This document shows positions 40,909 through 48,540 of a stretch of 64,000 nucleotides of DNA, in pieces. Numbering within the stretch: the stretch's first letter is position 1; each line of letters opens with the position of its first letter. The stretch comes from JAKACA01 sp050010115 (GTDB lineage Bacteria; Actinomycetota; Acidimicrobiia; Acidimicrobiales; Bog-793). Below the pieces are notes generated by a model. It was not told where the DNA came from, did not search any database, and saw only the letters and a list, made by a program, of their open reading frames with translations. The stretch lies in contig JBEKLQ010000002.1 in the NCBI GenBank assembly GCA_050010115.1, positions 66,192 through 130,191 of the forward strand. Reading direction: 5' to 3'. The translations under genes and the position numbers were made by a program.

Positions 40909-42428
40909 CGCAGGCGGGGACTCAGCCGGGCACCGTGTCTGGCACGGTTGCTGAGTTCGCTCGTGACCCGGCGCGGACGGTCACCCCGGGTCGGGGGCAC
41001 CACTCCGGCACGCCCCGCGGCGGCCGGCAAAATACCGGCCGGCCACGCCGTCACCTGGGTCTCCGGGCAAGGGTGACGACGACGTTCGCTCTCGGGGCCC
41101 TCATCCTGTCCGGTGCTCTCGCGTCGATCACCTACTTCTCAGTCCGCTCGTCGGTGGTCAACCAGGAAGAATCCTCCCTCACGCACGAGGCGATCGCGAG
41201 CGCCGAGTCGTTGAAGGGGGCGATTCAGGTCCCGAACGCCGACTACCCGAATGCCCTCGCGTCACTGGACACTGCCCGGGGCTCGCAGTCCCTTCTCGAG
41301 AGCAGTGGACAGTGGTACCCATCGTCGCCGTCGCTGCAGCGCAACGTGCTCCCACAATCGCTGCGCTCCCTCGTGCGGCACGGCCGCTTGGCAGAGTTGA
41401 TCGTCACGATCGGCGGGACACCGGAGCTAATCGTCGGTGTGCCGCTTGAGACCGACAATGGACTGGCGAGCTACTTTCAGCTGTTCAACTTGAGCGAGGT
41501 CCAGGGCACGCTGCGCACCCTGCTCGGGTCGCTCGTGCTCGCTGCCATCGTGACGACGCTCGGGGGTGCGGTGGTTGGCAGTTGGGGTGCTAGCCGAGCG
41601 CTGCGGCCGTTGCACCAGACTGCACAGGCTGCGCTGTCCATCGCCAAAGGGCGGCTCGACACCCGGCTGGAGAGTGACGCCTACGCGGATCTCGCGGTGT
41701 TGACGTCTGCCTTCAACGAGATGGCGGACGGGCTGCAAGAGCGCATCGCGCGGGAGATCCGGTTCACATCGGATGTCAATCACGAGTTGCGGTCGCCCCT
41801 GACGACCGTCGCTACTGCGCTCTCAGTGCTGGAATCTCGCCGAGACGAACTACCCGAACGTGCCCGCCAAGCCCTCGACCTCCTCGGGGCCGAGGTTCGC
41901 CGCTTCCGTCGCCTCGTCGACGACCTGCTCGAGATCTCCCGCCTCGACGCCGGCCTGGGAGACATGAACGCTCAGGAGGTCTCACTCGGGCCCCTCGTCC
42001 GGCATTCCGTGGCGGCCACACGGAGACCGGTCCTGCTCGACATCCCCGGGACCGTCGGTGACCGGCGGGTGTTGGTCGACAAGGTTCGCTTCGAACGGGT
42101 CATGGCGAACCTGATCGAGAACGCCGACCGCTACGCCGGCGGCGCCACGCGAGTGGTGGTCGTGGCCGACGCGAAGTGGGGCCGCATCGCCGTGGAGGAC
42201 CGCGGACCTGGCATCCCGGCCGAGGAACGGGAACGCATCTTCGATCGTTTCTCGCGCGGCTCGAGCGGTCGCCGCCGTGGCATGGGCGACGGCACGGGGC
42301 TCGGCCTGGCCATCGCCGCCGAGCACGCCCGGGTGCTGGGGGGCCGCGTCTGGGTGGAGCCGAACGGATCGAGGGGTTCCCGCTTCGTCGTCGAGATGCC
42401 GGTACTGCCGCCGTCGGAGGAGCACTGA
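40905..42428 (+). CDS. sensor histidine kinase (MtrB-like)
   Basis: 507 residues; the GTG overlaps the regulator stop. A polar N-terminus (~45 residues) is followed by TM1 (about 50-75), an extracytoplasmic sensor of about 120 residues, TM2 (LLGSLVLAAIVTTLGGAVVGSW), a HAMP domain, the H-box FTSDVNHELRSPLTTV, the N-box RVMANLIENADRYA, and G-boxes VEDRGPGIP and GTGLGLAIAAEHARVLGG. All catalytic motifs are intact. It should phosphorylate the adjacent MtrA-like regulator. The stop shares one base with the start of the lipoprotein gene (TGATG). Confidence 0.92.
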   Translation: MTQAGTQPGTVSGTVAEFARDPARTVTPGRGHHSGTPRGGRQNTGRPRRHLGLRARVTTTFALGALILSGALASITYFSVRSSVVNQEESSLTHEAIASAESLKGAIQVPNADYPNALASLDTARGSQSLLESSGQWYPSSPSLQRNVLPQSLRSLVRHGRLAELIVTIGGTPELIVGVPLETDNGLASYFQLFNLSEVQGTLRTLLGSLVLAAIVTTLGGAVVGSWGASRALRPLHQTAQAALSIAKGRLDTRLESDAYADLAVLTSAFNEMADGLQERIAREIRFTSDVNHELRSPLTTVATALSVLESRRDELPERARQALDLLGAEVRRFRRLVDDLLEISRLDAGLGDMNAQEVSLGPLVRHSVAATRRPVLLDIPGTVGDRRVLVDKVRFERVMANLIENADRYAGGATRVVVVADAKWGRIAVEDRGPGIPAEERERIFDRFSRGSSGRRRGMGDGTGLGLAIAAEHARVLGGRVWVEPNGSRGSRFVVEMPVLPPSEEH

Positions 42429-43036
42429 TGCGACGACGACTGCTCCAAGGAGCGGCCACGTTCAGCTTCGTGTGTGTCATCGGCGTCGTGACAAGCGCCT
42501 GCGGCGTACCAATCGGATCGAGCCCGCAGGCCTTGCCCCAATCCGAGCTTCCCCAAGCATTGATGCAGCACGCTCCGAAACCGGTGCCGCCAGCCACGAA
42601 CGGCGTCCAGGTCCCGATCTACTTCCTCTTCGACTCCCATCTGCTGCAGCAGGAGGCGTTCGTACACGGGCCGCCGACGCTGCAGGAGTTGCTGGACACG
42701 CTGGAAGTTGGCCCCTCCATCGGCCAGTACGGCAAGGGGATCAGCACGGCGCTGCAAGGGACGTCGAACCTCATAGCCATCGGAGTGGTGCGCGGCGTCG
42801 CCGAGGTCGGCCTCGACCAGGCGTACTACCAGCTGAGCGAGCCGCAGGCGGTCCTCGAACTGGGCCAGATCGTGTACACCGTGAGCGACCTGGCAAGCGT
42901 CAAGTCCGTGCTGTTCTATTTCGACGGCGAGCCGACAGATGTCGAGACCGAAAGTGGCAACACCGTGTCGGGTGCGGTGACGTCGGCAGACTACTGCCAC
43001 GAGTCCTCCGCAGGCTGCCCGCACTCAGGGCACTAG
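42428..43036 (+). CDS. lipoprotein with GerMN-like domain (short LpqB-like)
   Basis: 202 residues. A basic start, hydrophobic helix and lipobox (VVTSA-C, Cys25) mark a secreted lipoprotein. The body (VPIYFLFDSHLLQQEAF through VLELGQIVYTVSDLASVKSVLFYFDG) has the GerMN/sporulation-and-spore-germination domain pattern. LpqB of mycobacteria, encoded after mtrAB, has the same domain but adds a ~350-residue beta-propeller that is absent here. A role in sensing or modulating the MtrB-like kinase is inferred from gene order. It converges on rsfS with only 10 bp between stops. Confidence 0.78.
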   Translation: MRRRLLQGAATFSFVCVIGVVTSACGVPIGSSPQALPQSELPQALMQHAPKPVPPATNGVQVPIYFLFDSHLLQQEAFVHGPPTLQELLDTLEVGPSIGQYGKGISTALQGTSNLIAIGVVRGVAEVGLDQAYYQLSEPQAVLELGQIVYTVSDLASVKSVLFYFDGEPTDVETESGNTVSGAVTSADYCHESSAGCPHSGH

Positions 43037-43046
43037 CGCTCCGCAG

Positions 43047-43418
43047 TCAGGCTTCCGCCCGGTCCAGCCCCAGGCTCCAGTTGAGTCGTGGCGCGTCCGA
43101 CCACAGCCGTTCGAGGTTGTAGAACGACCGGGCCTCGTCACTGAAGACGTGGACGACGAAGTCTCCGAAATCCATGAGCACCCAGCGGGCGTCGTCGAGC
43201 CCTTCGACCGCCCGGGGCGACACCCCGCGGCCTTTCACCTGGCGCTCCACTTCCTCAGCGATCGCCCGCACCTGGCGGTCGTTGTTGCCGCTCGAGATCA
43301 CGAAGTAGTCAGTGATGGCGATCAGATCACCTACCTCGATGACCACTGTCGGCTCCGCTGTCTTGGCAGAAGCAGCACCGGCGGCAACGGTGACAAGATC
43401 GGTGGTCAAGTGGGCCAC
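43047..43418 (-). CDS. rsfS: ribosomal silencing factor RsfS
   Basis: 123 residues from a GTG at 43418. Binds L14 and blocks 30S-50S joining in starvation. Typical segments are IEVGDLIAITDYFVISSGNNDRQVRAIAEEVERQVKGRGVSPRAVEGLDDARWVLMDFGDFVVHVFSDEARSFYNLERLWSDAP. It lies 43 nt downstream of nadD on the same strand, the usual pairing. GGGGAGG precedes the start, though with short spacing. Confidence 0.95.
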   Translation of the reverse strand: MAHLTTDLVTVAAGAASAKTAEPTVVIEVGDLIAITDYFVISSGNNDRQVRAIAEEVERQVKGRGVSPRAVEGLDDARWVLMDFGDFVVHVFSDEARSFYNLERLWSDAPRLNWSLGLDRAEA

Positions 43419-43461
43419 TCACCTCCCCGACATGGGCGTGCGCCCGAGCTACCCGAGATCG

Positions 43462-44151
43462 TCATCTCTCGACAACATACAGGGAGCGTTCGCGGATCAC
43501 GCGGATGGCCTCCGACGGGACGAGAAAGTCGAGCGGGCGGCCGGTGGCGGCCCGGTCCCTCAAGTCGGAGCTGGAGATCTCGAGCGCGGGGATCTCGACG
43601 ATGCTGACGTCCCAGCCGGCCAGTAGACCGGCGTCGACGCTCGCTGTGCCGGGCCGGTTGACGACGACTAGGCGCACCCGCGCCCGCACCTCGTCGATCC
43701 GCTCCCAGGTGCCGAGCATACCGGCCACGTCAGCCCCGATGACGAGGTACAGCTCGGCCCCGGGGTTGGCGGCCTCGAGCTCGTCGAGGGTGTCGGCCGT
43801 GTACGACACACCGCCACGATCGATCTCCATCGACGACGCCTCGAGCCCATCGCAGCCGCTCACAGCCGCTTCCACCAGGGCGAGGCGATGCCGGGCAGGA
43901 GTTACTGGGCGAGCGCCCACCTTCTGCCAGGGCTCGTTCGCGACGACGAGCAGCAGGCGGTCGAGCGACAGCTCGTAGTGGACGTTCACGGCTGCCACGA
44001 GGTGTCCGACATGCACTGGGTCGAACGTGCCGCCCAGGATCCCGATCCGGGTGGGGCCGCGCCCCGGGTCAGGGACGGGCAAAGGGGGCGCGGGAACGGT
44101 TAGATGCACGCAGGACGGCCGGCCGGGGCAGGTGACCGCCGGCCGCGCCAT
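43462..44151 (-). CDS. nadD: nicotinate-nucleotide adenylyltransferase
   Basis: 229 residues from the ATG at 44151. Converts nicotinate mononucleotide and ATP to deamido-NAD. The nucleotidyltransferase motif RIGILGGTFDPVHVGHLVAA and the C-terminal IPALEISSSDLRDRAATGRPLDFLVP (SxxxR) are diagnostic. About 35 residues precede the conserved start, rich in Pro; a later GTG is possible, so the start is uncertain. It begins the nadD-rsfS pair. In many actinobacteria proA lies directly upstream; here about 8 kb of other genes separate them. Confidence 0.94.
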   Translation of the reverse strand: MARPAVTCPGRPSCVHLTVPAPPLPVPDPGRGPTRIGILGGTFDPVHVGHLVAAVNVHYELSLDRLLLVVANEPWQKVGARPVTPARHRLALVEAAVSGCDGLEASSMEIDRGGVSYTADTLDELEAANPGAELYLVIGADVAGMLGTWERIDEVRARVRLVVVNRPGTASVDAGLLAGWDVSIVEIPALEISSSDLRDRAATGRPLDFLVPSEAIRVIRERSLYVVER

Positions 44152-44248
44152 CACGGTCGCGAGCGCATGGATACGGCCTCCGCACTCCGAATCGGAACGG
44201 GCGCATCGGATGAGGTTAGACGGTGCTTTGGCTCAGCACGGCGCCCTC

Positions 44249-44254
44249 TAACCT
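44249..44254 (+). promoter_or_regulatory. candidate -10 hexamer TAACCT, leaderless start of aroG
   Basis: TAACCT is followed by exactly 6 nt and then the ATG at 44261. No Shine-Dalgarno is present; the GTGAG directly before the ATG is too close. Confidence 0.42.
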
Positions 44255-44260
44255 TGTGAG

Positions 44261-45649
44261 ATGGCAAGCAGTACCGGCTCCACCGAAAGCACGACGCAGG
44301 ACGCGCCTGGGACGTGGTACCCGGGTTCCTGGCGGGACCACGAGGCGACGCAGCTCCCCGTGTGGCCGGACCCGGCGGTAGCCGACGAGGTCCGTGCTCA
44401 ACTGCGCAGGCTGCCGCCGCTCGTGTTCGCTGGCGAGGCGAGACGCTTGACCCGAGCGCTCGCCCAAGTCGGCGCCGGCAAGGCGTTCGTCCTGCAGGCG
44501 GGCGACTGCGCCGAGTCGTTCGACGACTTCTCAGCCGATGCCATCCGGGACAAACTGAAGGTCATCTTGCAGATGGCGGTCGTGCTGACCTACGGCTCGG
44601 GTGTCCCCGTCGTCAAGATCGGCCGGATCGCCGGCCAATTCGCCAAGCCTCGATCCTCCCCCACCGAGCGCATCGGCGACATCGAGCTGCCGGCGTTCCG
44701 GGGGCACATCGTCAACGACGACATCCCCATCCCTTCTGCTCGGATCCCTGATCCCCGGCGGATGCTCACGGCGTACCACCAGTCGGCTTCGACGCTGAAC
44801 CTGCTGCGCGCCTTCACCAAGGGCGGCTTCGCTGATCTGTCCCAGGTTCACTCGTGGAACCAGGACTTCGTCGCCTCGAGCGCCGAGGGTCGTCGGTTCG
44901 ATGCGATCGCGGAGGAGATCGACCGGGCGATGCAGTTCATGAGGGCGTGCGGCGTCGACCTCTCGACAGACTCACCTATCCACCAGGTGGACTTGTTCAC
45001 GAGTCACGAGGCGCTCCTGCTCGACTACGAGGAATGCCTCACGCGCCAGGACTCCCTCACCGGGGACTGGTACGACTGCTCCGCTCACCTGCTGTGGGTC
45101 GGCGAGCGCACGCACCAGATCGACGGCGCCCACGTCGAATTCGCCTCCGGGATCGGCAACCCCGTCGCCGTCAAGCTCGGACCGAGCACCGATGCCGGCG
45201 ACGTGTTGCGGCTCTGTGACCGCCTCAACCCGTCTCGCGTGCCCGGCCGTCTGACACTCGTCAGCCGCATGGGTGTCGACCGTGTGCGTGCCGGGCTCCG
45301 GCCCCTGATCGAGGCCGTCACGTCGTCGGGCCATCCGGTGACGTGGGTGTGCGACCCGATGCACGGCAACACCTTCGCCAGCGAATCGGGGCGCAAGACG
45401 AGGCATTTCGACGACGTGTTGGGGGAGATTCAGGGTTTCTTCGAGGTACACCGATCGTTCGGCACCTGGCCAGGTGGGGTGCACGTGGAGCTCACCGGCG
45501 ACGACGTGACCGAATGCCTCGGCGGGATCGGCGACATCCTGGAGGAGCAGCTCCCCTTGCGGTACACGACCGCCTGCGACCCACGCCTCAACGCACGGCA
45601 GTCGATCGACCTGTCCTTCAGGGTGGCGGAGCTCCTCCGAGAGCGCTGA
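44261..45649 (+). CDS. aroG: 3-deoxy-7-phosphoheptulonate synthase, class II
   Basis: 462 residues, the class II (plant/mycobacterial) length. It condenses phosphoenolpyruvate and erythrose 4-phosphate in the first step of the shikimate pathway. Metal ligands are recognisable: Cys83 in LQAGDCAESF, His in WVCDPMHGNT, Glu in HVELTGDDVTEC and Asp in TACDPRLNARQS. The PEP/E4P loop PRSSPTERIGDIELPAFRGH is intact, and the WPDPAVADEVRAQLRRLPPLV N-terminal region is typical. It is a stand-alone plus-strand gene between nadD and a secreted protein. Confidence 0.95.
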   Translation: MASSTGSTESTTQDAPGTWYPGSWRDHEATQLPVWPDPAVADEVRAQLRRLPPLVFAGEARRLTRALAQVGAGKAFVLQAGDCAESFDDFSADAIRDKLKVILQMAVVLTYGSGVPVVKIGRIAGQFAKPRSSPTERIGDIELPAFRGHIVNDDIPIPSARIPDPRRMLTAYHQSASTLNLLRAFTKGGFADLSQVHSWNQDFVASSAEGRRFDAIAEEIDRAMQFMRACGVDLSTDSPIHQVDLFTSHEALLLDYEECLTRQDSLTGDWYDCSAHLLWVGERTHQIDGAHVEFASGIGNPVAVKLGPSTDAGDVLRLCDRLNPSRVPGRLTLVSRMGVDRVRAGLRPLIEAVTSSGHPVTWVCDPMHGNTFASESGRKTRHFDDVLGEIQGFFEVHRSFGTWPGGVHVELTGDDVTECLGGIGDILEEQLPLRYTTACDPRLNARQSIDLSFRVAELLRER

Positions 45650-45725
45650 CCGCCGGCCGGTGCCGTGCGGTTGAAAATGGCCCGAGCAGCGTGAAAGAAC
45701 CTGCTCAGCGGTGCCTTTTCAGCCT

Positions 45726-45766
45726 GTGACTGTTGTGAGCGCTGTGGCGGGTGTGGCAACAGTCAC
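45726..45766. promoter_or_regulatory. 10-bp perfect inverted repeat upstream of the secreted repeat protein
   Basis: GTGACTGTTG (45726-45735) and CAACAGTCAC (45757-45766) are perfect inverted repeats separated by 21 nt. The centre-to-centre distance is about three helical turns, suited to a dimeric regulator on two half-sites or to an RNA hairpin. A candidate -10 (TACAAT, 45778-45783) follows 11 nt downstream, so the right arm overlaps the -35 region. Confidence 0.5.
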
Positions 45767-45777
45767 CCGTTGTGCCC

Positions 45778-45783
45778 TACAAT
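45778..45783 (+). promoter_or_regulatory. candidate -10 hexamer TACAAT
   Basis: TACAAT matches the consensus at five of six positions and is unusually AT-rich for this DNA. The -35 at 17-18 nt is poor (TGGCAA/GGCAAC), which would suit an activated promoter. The 5' leader to the ATG at 45877 would be about 85 nt. Confidence 0.35.
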
Positions 45784-45876
45784 GCCGCTCGAACCCGGGA
45801 GAGTGGCTGAGGTCCAGTCACGCCACTCCCCCGGTGGCACCGAGCAGCACGACACCGCCGGGGGGGCCTCCGTCCC

Positions 45877-47727
45877 ATGCTCATCGATTCTCGAGAACAC
45901 GGTGGGAGGGGCCGGGAGCGGCGTCGGGGTGTGTGGTCGCCCTACCGGCGACCGACGCACGCGCGGGGCCGCGCGAGGCCGAGGCGCCCTGCGGCAGTCG
46001 GCTGCTCCCTCGCACTGGCAGTCGTCTCCTCGCTCACCGTCTCCTGGACAGGCTCGGCCGGAGCGGCGCCGTCCAGCGCGCAAGCACCGACGGCGTTCAC
46101 CGGGCGCGTCGTCAGCCCAACGTTCAGCTACGACTTCGCCACAGCGCTCGGCGGCGTCTACAGCTTCGGTGGCGCCGGCTGGTACGGCAACGAGCGCTGG
46201 CGACACCTGGCGGCGCCGATCGTCGGCATGGCCGTGACTCCCGATGGTCGGGGTTACTGGCTGGTTGGTGCGAACGGATCGGTGTTCAGCCTCGGCGACG
46301 CCATCTGGTATGGGTCGCTCAGCCGCGACGTGCTCGGCCCCGGGCAGCAGATCGTCGCCATGTCAGCCACCCCCGATGGCAGGGGTTACTGGCTCATCAA
46401 CCAGTCAGGCGCCGTGATCCCATTCGGTGACGCACCATCCATCGCCGGAGGTCAGCCCCTTCCCGAGACCGACCTCGCGACGCCAATCGTCGCCGCAGCG
46501 ATCACGCCGGACGAGCACGGTGCCTGGCTGACCGACACAGCCGGGCACGTCTACACCGTGGGGACCGCCGTCTGGTTCGGCTCGCTGGCCGGGCACCATC
46601 TCTGGCACCCGATCACCGCGATCGCGGCGATCCCGTCCGGCCGCGGCTACTGGTTGACCGACTCCGCCGGGGACGTCTGGGACTTCGGCGGTGCACTGGG
46701 CGGTTCCCCCGGGCCAAAGGGGTTGACGGCACCGGTCGTCGGGATGATCCCCGCGCAGAACCGCTACGGGTACTGGTCGGCGACGGCCACTGGATCGGTC
46801 ATCGACGGTGGAGACGCCGAGTCTCGCGGCAGCACCGCCACGTCGGGTGTGGTAGCCATCGCGGCGGCTCCTCAAGTCGACCCGCCGCCGCTGCCGTCGG
46901 GGTCGATCGGCTACGACATCAACTGGCCGCAGTGCGCCTCGAACGGGTCGGCGAAAGCGGGAACGCTGCCCGGTCCCCCCGGCGATGCTGCTGGTACGAC
47001 CGCTTACTCGGTCGCCGTCGTCGGCGTTGACGGATGGGCGGTCGGCGACGTCAACACCTGCCTGGCTGCCGAGGTGGCATGGGCCAAGCACGCGACGTAC
47101 CCGTCGGGCTCGCACGAGTCCGGCACACCCCCCTACGACTTGTACATGTTCCTCAACTCGCCGTCCTCCGACTCGACCATCGATCAGAAAGGTCCCGCGG
47201 GCACCTGCGCCGACTACTCCGGCTTCACCTGGCAGAAGTGCCTGACCTACAACTATGGCTACAACGCGGCCATCGCGGCGGTGCAGTACGCGGACTCCGA
47301 AGGGGCCCACTCGAACCTCTGGTGGCTCGACATCGAGAACGATATCTGCGCACCGGGCATGTGGAACGACGCTTCCAACGGTGAATGGTGGTCGTGCGAC
47401 CTGTCGCTGAACGCCGTGACTATCCAGGGTGCCCTCGATGCGCTGCGGTCGCTCGACATCACGGCCGGCGTCTACTGCACGGCGGTGCAGTGGCAAGGCA
47501 TCACGAACCGCTACATGCCGACGGGTGGCGCACCGCTGCTGTGGATCGCCGGGGCGATCTGGACCTCACCGCCGTTCCCGTCGAGCTACGGCTATGTCGG
47601 CCCTGGTGCGGACTCGAAATACTGCACCGATTCCGCCTACCGGTTTGCTGGAGGTACGCCGCTGCTCCTCCAAGAGACCCCGGGTGGCGGCAACAACTAC
47701 CCGTACGACCCCGATCTCGCCTGCTGA
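45877..47727 (+). CDS. secreted protein with GYWL/GDA beta-repeats and DUF1906-like glycoside-hydrolase-type C-terminal domain
   Basis: 616 residues. An Arg-rich n-region (~40 residues) leads to a hydrophobic h-region and likely signal-peptidase site (SLTVSWTGSAGAAPSSA), so the protein is exported. Residues ~80-335 contain about six repeats of the form PIVGMAVTPDGRGYWLVGANGSVFSLGDAIWYGS, a beta-propeller-like unit abundant in Acidimicrobiia. Residues ~350-616 begin GYDINWPQC and continue with LYMFLNSPSS, NLWWLDIENDIC and LDITAGVYCTAVQW, a TIM-barrel pattern like DUF1906/Rv2525c-type glycoside hydrolases; the WLDIEN acidic pair could be catalytic. Paired cysteines suggest disulfides. A cell-envelope or polysaccharide role is inferred. 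Confidence 0.78.
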   Translation: MLIDSREHGGRGRERRRGVWSPYRRPTHARGRARPRRPAAVGCSLALAVVSSLTVSWTGSAGAAPSSAQAPTAFTGRVVSPTFSYDFATALGGVYSFGGAGWYGNERWRHLAAPIVGMAVTPDGRGYWLVGANGSVFSLGDAIWYGSLSRDVLGPGQQIVAMSATPDGRGYWLINQSGAVIPFGDAPSIAGGQPLPETDLATPIVAAAITPDEHGAWLTDTAGHVYTVGTAVWFGSLAGHHLWHPITAIAAIPSGRGYWLTDSAGDVWDFGGALGGSPGPKGLTAPVVGMIPAQNRYGYWSATATGSVIDGGDAESRGSTATSGVVAIAAAPQVDPPPLPSGSIGYDINWPQCASNGSAKAGTLPGPPGDAAGTTAYSVAVVGVDGWAVGDVNTCLAAEVAWAKHATYPSGSHESGTPPYDLYMFLNSPSSDSTIDQKGPAGTCADYSGFTWQKCLTYNYGYNAAIAAVQYADSEGAHSNLWWLDIENDICAPGMWNDASNGEWWSCDLSLNAVTIQGALDALRSLDITAGVYCTAVQWQGITNRYMPTGGAPLLWIAGAIWTSPPFPSSYGYVGPGADSKYCTDSAYRFAGGTPLLLQETPGGGNNYPYDPDLAC

Positions 47728-47770
47728 CCTAGCGGTCCGAAGCGCAGCCGCCGCACCTACGGGCCGTCGG

Positions 47771-47776
47771 TAGCCT
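47771..47776 (+). promoter_or_regulatory. candidate -10 hexamer TAGCCT, leaderless start
   Basis: TAGCCT is followed by exactly 6 nt and then the ATG at 47783. No Shine-Dalgarno sequence is present. Confidence 0.42.
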
Positions 47777-47782
47777 CCAACC

Positions 47783-48505
47783 ATGGCCGAAGTGATCCGA
47801 CCTGATCTCGCGCCCGGCTCGAGGATCGTCATCATCCGTCACGGCGAGGCCGTGAGCAACGCCGACGACATCGTCGCCGGTCACCTCAGCTGCAAGGGCC
47901 TCACCGATCACGGCCGCAACCAGGTCGAGGCACTCGCGAACCGCCTCCGGAGAACGGGGGAGCTCGCTGGAGCTGCCGCGCTCTACTCCAGCGTGCTGCG
48001 CCGGGCCGTGGAGACGGCGGAGATCCTGGCGCCCGCCCTCGACGGCCTCGAGATCCGACAGACCTGCAACCTGTGCGAGCGCCACGTAGGCGAGGCCGAC
48101 GGGATGTCGTGGGCCGAGTACGAGGCACGCTACGGCGAGATGAAGCCCCCGTACGACCCGATGCGCCCGATGGCGCCAGGCGGCGAATCTTGGATCGAGT
48201 TCCTCGACCGGGCGGAAGAGGCGATGTACGAGGTCCTGGCGAGCCACCCTGGGGAGCTCGTCGTCATCGCCGGGCACGGCGGGATCGTGGGTGCGTCACT
48301 CGTGCGCTTCCTCGGGCTGGCCGAGCACGGTGCCTCCGTGCGCGGTCACGCCGACAACTCCTCGATGACAGAGTGGTCGTGGACGGGCAGCCGGTGGTGG
48401 TTCGTCCGGTACAACGACGCCGCCCACCTCGACAAGGAGGCGTGGGGCGCTTCGCAAGGCCTTCGTATCCCGGCGCCGGACTGGGTGACGCTCGAACCCA
48501 AGTGA
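47783..48505 (+). CDS. histidine phosphatase family protein (phosphoglycerate-mutase-like)
   Basis: 240 residues. The catalytic RHG is in IVIIRHGEAVSN, the second Arg in YSSVLRRAVETAEI, the acid in ERHVGEADGMSWAEYEARYGE and the second His in VVIAGHGGIVGASL. It removes phosphate from small phosphorylated metabolites; the substrate is unknown. In other actinobacteria a phosphatase of this family (GpgP type) sits beside nadD-rsfS, so glucosyl-3-phosphoglycerate is a candidate by context only. The cyclase-domain gene follows after 35 nt. Confidence 0.88.
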   Translation: MAEVIRPDLAPGSRIVIIRHGEAVSNADDIVAGHLSCKGLTDHGRNQVEALANRLRRTGELAGAAALYSSVLRRAVETAEILAPALDGLEIRQTCNLCERHVGEADGMSWAEYEARYGEMKPPYDPMRPMAPGGESWIEFLDRAEEAMYEVLASHPGELVVIAGHGGIVGASLVRFLGLAEHGASVRGHADNSSMTEWSWTGSRWWFVRYNDAAHLDKEAWGASQGLRIPAPDWVTLEPK

Positions 48506-48540
48506 GGCGCGCGGCGGGCCGGTCGTGGGACGATCCCTCT

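Noticed and set aside
41022..41040. GGCCGG/CCGGCC hairpin as a terminator or attenuator
   Set aside because: It lies inside the 5' coding region of the kinase with only 6 bp of low-information GC pairing. No function can be supported.
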